Origin: Jaltomata sinuosa
Lineage: Eukaryota > Streptophyta > Magnoliopsida > Solanales > Solanaceae
Assembly: GCA_003996215.1 (NCBI GenBank)
Contig: QJPP01003485.1
Span: forward strand, 1 to 64,000
DNA: 64,000 bases
Reading direction: 5' to 3'
Below, piece after piece: positions 1 through 10,240 of this stretch. Below the pieces are notes generated by a model. The model saw only the letters and a list, made by a program, of their open reading frames with translations, did not search any database and was not told the DNA's origin. Numbering within the stretch: the stretch's first letter is position 1; every line of letters begins with the position of its first letter. A program made the translations under genes and the position numbers.

Positions 1-102
1 AACACGAATTCAAGACAATGAACCGTGTTATTGCGCTAAAAAACAGACCAAAAACGTGTTTAAACTAATGGGTGAATAATAATTAACATAAACCTAACAT
101 AG

Positions 103-113
103 GGTATTTATAG
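103..113 (-). promoter_or_regulatory. TATA box of E1 3' LTR
   Basis: On the minus strand this reads CTATAAATACC, a good plant TATA box, about 60 bp beyond the word array. It is identical at 11744-11754 in the other LTR. Confidence 0.6.
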
Positions 114-171
114 GAGTAGTAGAAACAAAATCCAAAACGGGCTAGGAATCCCCAAAACGAGGGTTGCCGCC

Positions 172-440
172 TGACGCTACTGCCTTAACTTGACGGCCAG
201 GCTGACGGACCGTCAAGGCAGTGACGGACCATCGCCTGGACCGTCACCTTAAGGCAGTGGTACTGTTTCCTTTGCTGCCTTGGTGCGACGGTGGGGGTGA
301 CGGACCGTCACACCCTTGACGGGCCGTCACCTTGGTCGTCATCCTTAGGCAGTACGTTGCTTCCACTTGACGGTCCATGTGACGGACCGTCACATGTGTG
401 ACGGGCTGTCACTCAGGCCGTCACTCTTAGGCAGAACGTC
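172..440 (-). promoter_or_regulatory. TGACGG/CCGTCA palindromic word array in E1 U3
   Basis: About eight TGACGG and six CCGTCA words lie in 270 bp, many joined as TGACGG-N-CCGTCA. They are grouped into phrases that end in CTTAAGGCAG or CTTAGGCAG. The array sits immediately upstream of the TATA box in the direction of transcription. TGACG is the known core bound by TGA-type bZIP factors (the as-1 element), so an enhancer role is plausible but inferred. Confidence 0.65.
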
Positions 441-589
441 GTTTTCTCGTATTTTCTTCCGTTTCCGTGTTTGTTCCCATTTCCTACAAATACAACATAA
501 AAACATCAAAAACAACAACGGTTGCTTGAAAACGTACGATTGTTCTTAGTAAAAAGGAGTCGAAAGTGACGTAATTTGGTGTCACATCA

Positions 590-604
590 ACACCCTCAAC
601 TTAA
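590..604 (-). promoter_or_regulatory. E1 polypurine tract
   Basis: On the minus strand TTAAGTTGAGGGTGT directly abuts the 3' LTR start TGATGTGAC, the position required for plus-strand DNA priming. About 15 bases further upstream is TTGAGGACAAGC, which resembles the GAGGACAAACAA block before the PPT of element D. Confidence 0.8.
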
Positions 605-1306
605 AACGTTCGCTTGTCCTCAAGCAACATGACATAAAACAATAATACGACTCAACTAAGAACACAAACTCGTGTCTATAGCAACTCATGGTCATTCAAA
701 CTTATTCAATTCAATCAAGCTCCCTCGTAGCACACGAATGTATGAAACGCTAACTTGCAAGGATCCAAACATGTCATTCCGTTATGATAGAACATTATGC
801 ATACACACGCGCAGTTATCCTAACAATCAATAGACAATACAGAAATCTTGGTGTCCTCACCACAAAGAAATCCCACACACACGATTTGGGACTAGGTAAG
901 CGCTCACACTCACAAACGATTTCAAACAATGCACATGCGATACCATAGGCTTGCCCTTACTATTCTATTTCAGTTCTTCAGAAAGCCGCTCAAGATCACT
1001 ACAGGACTTGTTTTGGCTTGTAATGAGGCTTCATGTGTAGGTAGGATACATTTAGGGGTTAGTGACTAAGCCCTCCTTGGAACCATTGACATCATATTAC
1101 CACACAACTTTACTTTGTCCATCCTTATTCACCTTTTTTATTTCCTTGTTTCTAGCTACAGATGCGGCCTCTTTATTTTGACAATTCTTTTTATTTCTTT
1201 TTCGATCATTTTTTTTTTCTCTTTTTTCTTTCTTTTCTTAGGCACACACCCGCATTTTCACTCTACTCACAACCAATCTCTTCCGTCCTCTTTTTCTTAT
1301 CATTCA
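605..1306 (-). other. E1 3' noncoding region, distal part
   Basis: No coding signal is visible. The stretch includes a long pyrimidine-rich run on the + strand (about 1190-1260). A hydrophobic short ORF across that run is a composition artefact. This part belongs to the long 3' noncoding region between ORF3 and the PPT. Confidence 0.6.
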
Positions 1307-1482
1307 CTCTATAGTAGCCACCCTCAACTTAGGCTGATTGCCTGAGTTGAGGTGCACGATGTCCTAGGGAGGACCAGGGCCAAAACAGGGTTTACCTCTA
1401 TAGTAGCCACCCTCAACTTAGGCTGATTGCCTGAGTTGAGGTGCACGATGTCCAAGGAAGGACCAGGGCCAAAATAGGGATT
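1307..1482 (-). repeat. Two-copy 89-bp tandem repeat with hairpin and PPT-like arm
   Basis: Copy 1 (1307-1395) and copy 2 (1396-1482) are nearly identical. Each holds CCTCAACTTAGGC, a 5-nt spacer TGATT, and GCCTGAGTTGAGG, a 13-bp inverted repeat with one mismatch. The arm CCCTCAACTTA is the same 11-mer found in the polypurine tract at 593-603. The role is unknown; it lies about 700 bp upstream of the PPT in the element's 3' region. Confidence 0.85.
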
Positions 1483-2094
1483 CAAATTTAAACATGAATG
1501 GTGACAGGTTATTGAAAGAACAAGGTCAATTATGGCTCAAACAGGGATCAAAGGGGTTATTTATATTTGGACGGTCTTTTAGGTTAAGTGGACTGCGCAC
1601 AAAAAGGGCCTGTGATCCTTTCCTAAGCAACCAAACTTCGAACTTAACAAAATAGACCGGGCAAGTTCTAGATGCATGCACAGAGTAAGAATTTATAACA
1701 ATAATCTCACACACACTTGGCACCAAGAACTATATCACTACCAACTATCAAACAACCGCTCGGCTTAAGCATACTCATTCTAATCATAATCACACAATGA
1801 CATTCAAGGACCCAGACAGTCAATTGTTTCAACATAAGCTCAAAACCAGAAAATTTTTAAAGGGGCTTCGTTTTTAAACAAGAAAAACGCATGCTTGCTA
1901 TAGACACTAAAAAAATTAAAAAAAAAATAACCTAAACATGCCAGTTCTACTAGATAGCACACCAGAGGAAAAGAAACATGGCAACAAAAACCTCCGGTGG
2001 TGGTACTCCTACCCCTAGCAAAAGAATGTAGCATTGTCCTCAATGCTCAAGTAAACAGATATTCAGAATAAGGCAATAGGGGTACCTGGGAAAC
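1483..2094 (-). other. E1 3' noncoding region, ORF3-proximal part
   Basis: No ORF with coding character and no further repeats are visible. It lies between the ORF3 stop codon and the 89-bp repeat. Confidence 0.5.
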
Positions 2095-3984
2095 CTAGGT
2101 TTCCGTACGCGGCTCATCAACATCTGGGGTCTTTTCAGACTCCGGTGCCGCACTGGATGATGCCCCACCTGCTTGGGCACGCCCTCTCTCCTGTCGCAGC
2201 TGCTCATCTATTACCGACCGCTGCTTCGCGACCTCTAACTCGTCCTCCTCAGCTGATGTCTTTTTGTGCTTCCTCTTCTTTGATTTCTTTACCCCACTTT
2301 CACCTACTTGGGGCTTACTAATTTTCAGAGGCCGACCCATCAAATCCACAATCGTGGTTTCTTCGTCCAAGTCCACGAACTCCGAAGTCTCCTCATAAAG
2401 CGCTTTTTCTTGCTTGAGGACTGTGATATCATTTTTTACCTTCTTTAGCTCCGCATCAAATCTCGCCAAGTTCGGGATGCTCATTTCGTTTAGCCTTGCA
2501 TCCATCCGGGTTTCCATCGCATCTACCCTTACGCGCAGCCCCTCAAATGACTTCAGAGCCTCCCGTATTGCTTCATCAATGGTGGGTTTAAATAGGTCCG
2601 TCTATGCAGCAATTTGTTTATCCAACTGTTTCTGTTTTTGCACCATCTTAGCAAAATTTCGGGGGTTCATGTGATATTCTGGTGGTAGAGGAGGCCTTGC
2701 CGCAGTGCCAGAGCTTTCAGCAGTAGCTCTCGTTGTCTGTGACGTTTTTGGATCAAACACCGCAAGTGGCATTTCTGTGCTTGATGGGGTGTCGGTTGCC
2801 TCGGAGGTGGTTGTGGTTGGCTCTTCGAAGATCTGAGGCTTGTGAACCCTCACTTCAAACTTAGTGTCATCCCTTGATTTGTCAATATTCTGCTTTGATG
2901 ACGCTGTCACTTGCTTATCAATACCATCCCATATTGGCACCTTCGCACGCCTGCATAACTCAGTCACTAGACACGGGAACGGCAACAAAGAAGTAGTTTT
3001 GATGGCCCTGGTTTGCATCTCGTCTGCAATGATCATTCCGTAGTTGATGACGTACCCGGCTATCAAGCTTGCTACAAGGATGGCTCTTCCCTCATCCAAA
3101 TTATTTTCTCCTCCTGTTGGAAATAACCTGAGCCGCACAACCGCCCACCAAAACTTGGCTACGAAGCTTAGTGATTGCTTCGATATCCGTCCCTTCTGAG
3201 TCAGCCAAGAAGGTGAGCCCTCAGTTAATGTTCGGGCCAACCACGGCCTCTGCGAGTGGGCGTTGGAAATCTTGTCATGGAACTCTGGCATGTCAGGTGG
3301 AGGGATGTATTCCGGGCCAAAGATGACTCTGTTGATCATTTCCCCTGAGATGTCCACCTGTTTACCCCGAACTAGCACCCTGTCCTGCCTTGGTGCTGAT
3401 TTAACCCCTTTTTCTGGCTCACATTTGTTCTCCAGCAGTGCCAAATAGTTGGCGTAGAATTCCCGGACTAGTTCTGGATAATAGAATCCCGGGGGTGAGC
3501 TCATCCACTCGAGCTGATACCTCTGAAACTGTGTCTGAAGGACTGGGTATTCGGGCAGATCTGTTGTCATGATTTGCACTTCTTCGGCGATCGGTCTTTT
3601 GTGGCTTCTTGACATTGTTTTGGTAAGACCGTCAAGATAGTGCTTATGCGCCTCCTTAAATGCCCACCAGATCGATTCTCTGTTTGTGGGTGCACTCCCT
3701 GCAATTTTGGTGGTTTCGGGACCACCTACATCCTCCGGATTGGGGCTGGAACTACCACTTTCATCCGACCCACTACCGCTCCCCGACGCATTGCTAGATG
3801 ACCCACTCTCCTCTTCAGACTGGGAGACTTGGGTGGTTCTTCGTTTACTTAGCCTGGTTTGGTAAGTCGGGGCTGCAACTATTTCTTCGTCGCTACTCGG
3901 TTCATCAATTAGGGTCCGAGTGGTAGCGATCCTTTCTTTCTTCTTTAGTGCTTGACCGCGACGCGGTTGTTGTTTGGGGGCCAT
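2095..3984 (-). pseudogene. E1 ORF3: 'putative plant transposon protein'-type protein, one in-frame stop
   Basis: The likely start is the ATG at 3984, giving MAPKQQ. Just upstream on the minus strand is a good 3' splice site (pyrimidine-poor but ending in CATGCAG), so expression from a spliced subgenomic RNA is plausible. The frame runs 629 codons to the stop at 2095, interrupted by one in-frame TAG at 2602-2604 that looks like a CAG to TAG change. The N-terminus is Ser/acidic low-complexity. The middle (about residues 100-350) resembles the Solanaceae 'putative plant transposon protein' domain (Transposase_32-like), recognised from its Trp-rich start and its SPPGFYYPELVREFYANY segment. The C-terminal part has a helical, coiled-coil-like stretch and a basic KKSKKRKHKK motif that could be a nuclear localisation signal. 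I see no transmembrane segment, so it is not an obvious envelope. The stop probably truncates it to about 460 residues. Confidence 0.72.
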
Positions 3985-4049
3985 GTACCTGCATGTGAAC
4001 AAGTTTAAACATGTGAGAATGGGAAAACACTCAATAATACTCACTGTCT

Positions 4050-4205
4050 CGGAGTGACGGTTTGGGTGACGGACCGTCACAAGTGTGACGGACCGTCACA
4101 CCGACCGTCACTCTAAGGCAGTGAACTGTTTCATCTTGATGGTTTAACTGACGGTTCGTCACATGTGTGACAGGCCATCATGCCAACCGTCAAGTTGAGG
4201 CAGCG
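4050..4205 (-). promoter_or_regulatory. TGACGG/CCGTCA word array immediately upstream of ORF3
   Basis: The same words and the same closing phrase (CTAAGGCAGTG) as in the U3 array occur here, directly before ORF3 in its direction of transcription. At least three TGACGG-type and several CCGTCA-type words are present, some eroded. Confidence 0.6.
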
Positions 4206-4832
4206 TGTTTTTCTCTCTTTGAGGCATTTTCTCGAACACCTTGTGCTCGATTACGGGTTTTCTCCTCCTTTGTGGGATTTGGTTTCCCAAAGTCACAACC
4301 AATTATGTATTTGCTCTCATGGGTTACTCAAGACTTCACCCATGTCACACTTTCGATTTCAAACAACAATACCACTCACACTTTCGATTTCAAACAACAA
4401 TACCACTCATACCCAACAATTACCTTATCGCAATTTCACAAACACATAAACATACACCATTCGGCCGACTACACCTCCAATGATTCGCCCCGTGTTACTC
4501 ACTAAATCTAACTATGAAGAGTTTAGCAACATACCTTGATTTTGTTAGTACGAAGAAACCACTATTCCCTTTTTGAGTTATATGAACCGATGGACAACTA
4601 GCGGGAACTTGCTGGTTTGGTGCATTTTGAACGATGGTGAGGTACTTGGGAGCAAGTTGTAGATTTGCTTGGGGAGAAGACGGATTTTGATTTTTAATGG
4701 AGGTTTGGAGTTTGGGATTTGAAAATACGCGGTCAAATGATGAAGATGAAATTAATATGTAACCGGGCGGGTCTGGTTGGTTTTGGGTCGGGTCGCCCGA
4801 AATTAAAACAAAACTTACCTGATGGGTGACGA
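4206..4832 (-). other. Spacer between the two internal word arrays
   Basis: No coding domain is recognised. A 149-codon open frame at 4495-4944 has no protein character and overlaps the word array, so I do not accept it. The spacer holds a 31-bp tandem duplication (listed separately) and could be part of an intron or leader for ORF3. Confidence 0.45.
4348..4409. repeat. 31-bp perfect tandem duplication
   Basis: CACTTTCGATTTCAAACAAC and the eleven bases after it are repeated head to tail (4348-4378 and 4379-4409). This looks like recent slippage within E1. Confidence 0.85.
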
Positions 4833-5085
4833 CCTGGTGTGACGGTCCGTCACATGCTCGACGGTCCGTCATTTGGGGCGTCACAGTTAGGCAGTGAGCC
4901 CATTTTAGGATTATGGGTGACGGTTTGAGTTGACGGTCCGTCACCTACTTGACGGTCCGTCACTCACACCGTCACTACTAACCAGTGGATATGAATATTT
5001 GTCTCCAAGTGACGGTCCATAGTGACGGTCCATCGTGTTTTTGACGGTCCGTCAACTCAAACCGTCACTCTTAGACAGAATACGT
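4833..5085 (-). promoter_or_regulatory. Second internal TGACGG/CCGTCA word array, between integrase and ORF3
   Basis: About ten TGACGGTCC/CCGTCA words occur in phrases closed by GTTAGGCAGTG or CTTAGACAGAA. The words match the U3 arrays at 172-440 and 11811-12080. The array lies about 160-410 bp downstream of the integrase stop and more than 800 bp upstream of ORF3. Confidence 0.6.
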
Positions 5086-5179
5086 TGTTACGTCCACTTC
5101 TTGTACCTGCACACTCAACGAACAAATTAACCAATTCCAACAAGTAAAATTTTTCCAAGACTATACTACAACAACAATT

Positions 5180-5222
5180 TATGGGTTGCCTCCCATACAG
5201 CGCCTGATTTAACGTCGCGGCA
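5180..5222 (-). promoter_or_regulatory. Conserved post-integrase block with hairpin
   Basis: On the minus strand, about 20 nt after the integrase stop, comes GCCGCGACGTTAAAT, then AGGCGCTG, then the hairpin TATGGG-AGGCAA-CCCATA (5180-5197). Element D has the same block at 31154-31196 with the hairpin CTTGGG-AGGAAA-CCCAAG. Two stem pairs differ by compensatory changes, so pairing appears selected. Similar GGGAGGCAACCC blocks are familiar downstream of pol in plant Athila-type elements; their function is not known to me. Confidence 0.7.
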
Positions 5223-5243
5223 CGATGCGGGTGTCTTGATTAC

Positions 5244-5690
5244 TCAGACTTCATCAAGATACACCAAAGACAGAACATGTACCTCCTCTGGGAGGCCCAG
5301 ATATTGCTTTATCCTCTGCCCATTGGCTTTGAGCAACTCACCATCTTTATTTTCGAGTTCGACTGCACCGGATGGGAACACTTGGTGCACTTTGAATGAT
5401 CCGGACCATTTGGATTTGAGTTTCCCGGGAAATAATTTGAACCTGGAGTTGAACAACAATACCAAGTCCCCTACTTTGAACTCCCTTTTCTCAATCTTCT
5501 TGTCATGGTACAGCTTCATTCGTTCCTTGTAGAGAGCGGACCTCTCATATGCTCGCAATCGGAACTCGTCTATCTCATTCAATTGTTCCAACCTTAGTTC
5601 CGATGCCTCTTTCCAACTGAGATTTAACTTTTTGAGCGCCCAAAGGGCCGTGTGCTCAAGTTCCACGGGCAAGTGACACGCTTTACCAAA
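5244..5690 (-). pseudogene. E1 integrase C-terminal domain (frameshifted from core)
   Basis: This frame continues the integrase after a one-base deletion near 5688-5695. It contains the helical region (LSWKEASELRLEQLNEIDEF), the KVGDLVLLFNSRFKLFPGKL stretch and KWSGSFKV, the GPY/F-type module that ends gypsy integrases. It stops at 5244 with no chromodomain, which fits Athila/Tat rather than chromoviruses. Confidence 0.88.
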
Positions 5691-6706
5691 ACAAATTGGT
5701 AAGGAGACATACCTATTGGAGTCTTAAATGCTGTTCGGTACGCCCAGAGTGCGTCATCCAGCTTCCTCGCCCAATCTCGCTGGTTCACATTCACAGACTT
5801 AGCCAAGATCTCTTTAATCTCCCGGTTCGACACCTCGACTTGCCCACTAGTTTGGGGGTGATAAGGTGTGGCTACCTTGTGTTGCTTCACTCCATATTTT
5901 GCTAGAGCAGCCCGGAACACCTTATTACAAAAATGTAAACCTCCATCACTGATGATTGTGCGAGGGGTGCCAAACCGAGCAAAGATGTTTCTTTTTAAGA
6001 ACGCCACCACACTTTTTCCTTCGTTATCGGCTAAAGCAACCGCCTCTACCCATTTTGACACATAATCCACCGCTACCAAGATGTAGCGGTTCCCGTAAGA
6101 ACTTTCAAAAGGGCCCATGAAATCTATTCCCCATACGTCGAACAATTCAACCTCGAAAATAGTGGACATGGGTAGCTCTTGTCGGCGAGAGATTGCTCCT
6201 CTTCGTTGACATTGATCACATAACTTGGCAAATTCATATGAATCTCTCTGGATTGTCGGCATATAATAACCACACTGTAAAATCTTTCGGGCGGTTCGAT
6301 TACCCGCATGATGTCCTCCAACTGGGGACGAATGGCAAGCTTGCAAGATGCTTGTCATTTCCGCTTCCGGTACACATCTCCTCACTATGTTGTCAGCACA
6401 CAACCGGAATAAATACGGCTCATCCCAGAAAAACTTACTTGCATCATGGAGAAACTTCTTTTTCTGGTGGAAGTTCAAATCTTCCGGGATCATGTCACTC
6501 ACCGCATAATTTGCAAAGTCAGCGTACCAAGGCACCATATCACGTGACGCAACCATCATCTGCTCATCCGGGAATGCATCATCAATCTCTGGTTCATCTA
6601 TTACGCTCTCTTCCCTCTCAAGCCTGGACAGATGATCCGCTACCTGGTTCTCACACCCTTTTCGATCCTTGACTTCAAAGTCAAATTCCTGCAACAATAG
6701 CACCCA
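5624..6706 (-). pseudogene. E1 RNase H end plus integrase zinc-finger and catalytic core
   Basis: Integrase joins the element's cDNA to the host chromosome. The frame begins just after an in-frame TGA (6707-6709, probably from CGA) that interrupts RNase H. It contains the linker with VADHLSRLE, then the HHCC zinc-finger region (SSPVGGHHAGNRTARKIL, then CDQCQRRG), then the catalytic core: Asp in GIDFMGPF, Asp in IISDGGLHF and Glu in SGQVEVSNREIK, the D,D-35-E triad. After SPYQF the frame is lost to a one-base deletion and ends in unrelated residues. All three catalytic acids are intact. The frame opens at a non-ATG codon, as expected for a polyprotein fragment. Confidence 0.92.
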
Positions 6707-7252
6707 TCAGATTAGTCGAGGTTTTGCATCCTTTTTGGTCATCAGATACCTCAAGGCTGCATGATCTGTGTGCACCACCACTTTTGTACCCAGTAAGTAT
6801 GCTCTGAATTTCTCAAAAGCATACACAACCGCCAGCAGCTCCTGTTCTGTCACTGTGTAGTTCTTCTGCGCCCCATTTAATGCTTTACTAGCGTAATAAA
6901 TGAGATGGAAAAGTTTGTCTCGCTTTTGTCCCAGAACAGCTCCAAGTGCAACACCACTTGCATCGCACATTATTTCGAACGGTTTGGACCAATCCGGGGC
7001 AATTATAATAGGAGCCTCCACTAGCTTTTCTTTCAGGCATTCAAACGCCCTCAAGCACTCAGCATCAAATACAAATTTCGTCTCCTTTTCAAGCAACTTG
7101 CACAATGGGGTAGCAACCTTTGAGAAATCTTTGATGAACCTTCGGTAGAAACCGGCATGACCAAGAAAACTCCTCACACCCTTAACTGAAATGTGTGGAG
7201 GTAGTTTCTTGATGACTTCAATCTTGGCTCTATCCACCTCTAGCCTCTCATA
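6707..7252 (-). pseudogene. E1 RT connection and RNase H segment
   Basis: This continues RT after a one-base deletion near 7241-7244. It starts at LEVDRAKIEVIKKLPPH, goes through the thumb/connection region (SFLGHAGFYRRFIKDFSK), then RNase H with CDASGVALGAVLGQ (first catalytic Asp), TVTEQELLAVVYAFEKFRAY (catalytic Glu) and HTDHAALRYL (catalytic Asp). It ends at the in-frame TGA 6707-6709. RNase H removes the RNA strand during reverse transcription. Confidence 0.92.
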
Positions 7253-8016
7253 GATATCTTGTGCCCTAATACAATGCCTTCTTTCACCATGAAATGGCAT
7301 TTCTCCCAATTCAGCACGAGGTTTGACTCTTCACACCTTTGCAATGCCTGACCCAGATTAGCCAAGCAATCATCAAATGCATCACCCACTACCGAAAAGT
7401 CATCCATAAAGACCTCCAGTGTGTTCTCCACCATGTCAGAAAAGATAGACATCATGCATCTTTGGAAGGTTGCAGGAGCATTGCAAAGACCAAAGGGCAT
7501 GCGTCTGAAAGCAAACGTACCATAGGGACAGGTGAACGTGGTCTTCATCTGATCTTCCGGGGCGATAGATATTTGGTTGTACCCCGAATATCCATCTAAA
7601 AAGCAATACCAACCTCTTCCAGCTAAACTATCCAGCATCTGATCCATAAAGGGCATGGGGAAATGATCACGGAGTGTACAGGAGTTTAGCTTTTGGTAAT
7701 CCATACAGACTCGCCAGCCCGTGACAGGTCTTAATGGAATCAGCTCATTCTTGTCATTTGCTACCACAGTCATTCCTCCCTTCTTAGGAACACATTGTAC
7801 TGGGCTTACCCATTTGCTATCAGAGATTGGGTAAACCACTCCAGCATCGAGCCATTTGATGATCTCTTTCTTCACCACCTCTTGCATTGGCGGATTCAGT
7901 CTCCGCTGGTGTTCGGTGGTGGGAGTGCAATTTTCTTCTAGCTGTATCTTATGAGTACAAATACCTGGTGGGATGCCAATAATATCTGCAATGGTCCAGC
8001 CGATTGCTCTCTTGTG
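7240..8016 (-). pseudogene. E1 reverse transcriptase, fingers and palm
   Basis: The frame is continuous with gag-pro except for the in-frame TGA at 8017-8019. Residues between that stop and 7887 (AIGWTIADIIGI, then an EENCTPTTEHQRRLNP stretch) are typical of the RT N-terminus. Then come VCMDYQKLN, FLDGYSGYNQI (first catalytic Asp), RMPFGLCNAPATFQRCM and the active-site box VFMDDF, about 160 residues after the ATG at 7887. It ends in a frameshift at GHKISMRG. The polymerase motifs themselves are intact. Confidence 0.93.
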
Positions 8017-10240
8017 TCACCTCAGAGTGGATAATAACGCTTCAACTTGAGATTGCACAAGGTCTATCGCGATGATTACCGGTAAGGTGTCTTTGTCACC
8101 CAAAAATGCATACTTCAGATGGCCTGGCAATTCTTTCAACTCTAATACCGGTGCTTCCTCAATAGAAGGCTTTGCAGGAGGGGTTGGTCTGTTCTTTAAA
8201 TCGAGATCCAATTTCTTTGGGGCGTAACCATATGACCCTATTCCAACCACCGCTTTTACCACTTCCTCATAATCTTCGATGCCATCATCATTGAAATTCA
8301 TTATAACTGCTGCCAATGTCTCTACAGCAAGTCTCTCTTCAACAGAAACGATCACCTCAGATTCTGTAACAACATCAATAACCGAGACGACATTCATGTC
8401 CCTCGGTTGCTTCATTGATCTGCACACATTAAACTTCACTACCTCCTCGTTCAACCTGAAAGTCAGCTCGTTGCTTTCCATATCTACCAATACTCTTCCG
8501 GTTGCCAAGAAGGGTCGTCCCAAAATAATAGGGACTTCGAAGTCCACGTCGCAGTCCAAAATCACGAAGTCTGCCAGAAATATGAACTTCCCCACCTTCA
8601 CAAGTACATCATACAAAATACCAACCGGGCGTTTCACCGATCTGTCAGCCATCAATAACCTCATAGTCGTCGGTTTGGGGGCTCCTAAGCCCAACTGCCG
8701 GTAAATGGCTAACGGCATCAAGTTTATGCTAGCCCCCAAGTCACAAAGAGCCTTGGCAAAGTTAAACTCCCCTATGGTGCAAGGAATAGTGAACGCACCC
8801 GGGTCTTCTTTCTTTTGGACCAGCGATCTTGATGAAATGGCGCTACAATGGTGGAGGTTGTCTTCCGGTTCAAAACTTACCAACCTCTTCTTTGTGATCA
8901 AGTCCTTCATGAACTTGGCATAACCGGGCATTTGTTCAAGCGCATCCACTAGAGGGATGTTTACTGATAACTGTTTGAGCATGGTCATGAAGTTCAGGAA
9001 CTTTCTATCTTCCACTTTCTTCTTCAGCCACTGTGGGAAAGGAGGTGGTGGCCGTGGCATCATAGTTGGAAGTTTTTCAACCTCCTTGCTTTTATCTGTG
9101 AGCACTTGAGTAGCATCTTCTTCCACGTCGGGTTTTTCAGCAGACACTTTCACACCCTCATCGACCATAATTTCAGCATCTACTAACTCATCTTCCTCAG
9201 TTACAGCGTCTTTCTGGGTCTGAATTATCGGATGTGTTTCCAATAATGTGTTACCGCTTCTGGTGGTGATTGCCATACAATTTCCATCGTTTCTCAGGTT
9301 TTGAATGGTGTCACTCGGCAATGTTCTAGCTTTCCTTTGATTTAGAGACGCCGAGACTTGACCCATTTGCTGCTCTAACTGCTTGATTGCGGTGGAATGA
9401 GAATTCACTAACTGACTCATTGATGTTAATTCAGTCCTCATTTCCTTTACCCCAGAGTCAGTCGACTCCACCTTCAGTAGCATCTTCGCCATCATGCTCT
9501 CTAGCTTTGACGTCCCTGACTCGACGTTAGCTCTTTCCCGGTTACCAGGTGGTACATACAACCCACCTCTATCATTGTTATTCCTCCAATTTCCTTGCTC
9601 GCGATCTCTATAACCAGCTTTTTCATTGTGGTTGTCTCTCTGATAGTTCCGACCTTGGTTTCCCTGGCCATTGGCCTGGAAACCCCCCAAATAGTTGGCC
9701 TCCTCAACAGATTCAACCTCTGCTGCTCTACCTTGGGAACCCACAGCTTTTACCTTCTCTAAGCTTCCTGACGTCAAGTGCCTTGTCAGGAGATCTAACT
9801 GCGTTTTCAGGTGCGCCATGTCTTGGTCGCGCTCATCCTCTTTTCTACGCTGCTCTGCTGACATCCCAACGGTATAGGTGCTAGCTGCAACCTCTGAATC
9901 TCGTGTATGCCAAGCCCTGTTAGTTCTGGTGAGCCTGTCAAAAGTAGTTGTGGCCTCAACAAAGGTGAGACCCATGAATGCACCACCTGCTGTGTTGTCT
10001 AACGTCGGCTTGGTAGCCGAATTCAGTGCCCGGTAGAACGTTTGCATCAAGAAGTTATCGGTCAACTGATGGTTCGGGCATTGGGTTATCTTCTTTTTGA
10101 ATCGCAACCAAGTGTCGTGCAGTGCTTCGTGCGGTTGCTGCCTGAAGTTGCTAATCTCGTCCCTCAACTGTATCATCCGAGAGGGAGGAAAGAACCTTTC
10201 TAGGAAAGCTCCTCTCAACTCTCCCCACGTTGCGATAGAG
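8017..10240 (-). pseudogene. E1 gag (C-terminal two-thirds) and aspartic protease
   Basis: The frame is in phase with gag from about 10240, after a one-base deletion, through LRGAFLERFFPPSRMIQLRDE, a gag core signature. A Gln/Asn/Arg-rich stretch follows; I see no CCHC knuckle. The protease has the active-site motif CDLGASINLMP near residue 493 of the open frame that starts at 10218, then the flap and VPIILGRPFLATG, which matches the ILGRPFL motif usual for this family. It ends at an in-frame TGA (8017-8019), most simply a CGA to TGA change, followed in the same frame by RT. The protease itself looks intact. Confidence 0.9.

Larger units (their letters stand above)
1..589 (-). repeat. E1 3' LTR, partial (5' side on + strand missing)
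   Basis: Bases 1-589 match 11642-12231 almost exactly and end in CACATCA, the same inner LTR end seen in the complete copy. The outer part of this LTR lies left of the window. It contains the U3 side with the TGACGG/CCGTCA word array and a TATA box. Confidence 0.93.

Noticed and set aside
1115..1345. Short hydrophobic open frame that looks like a membrane peptide
   Set aside because: It is produced by a pyrimidine-rich run translated as Phe/Ser/Leu and ends inside the 89-bp repeat.
4495..4944. 149-codon open frame on the minus strand between integrase and ORF3
   Set aside because: It begins in the TGACGG word array and shows no domain or typical composition. It is better read as noncoding spacer.
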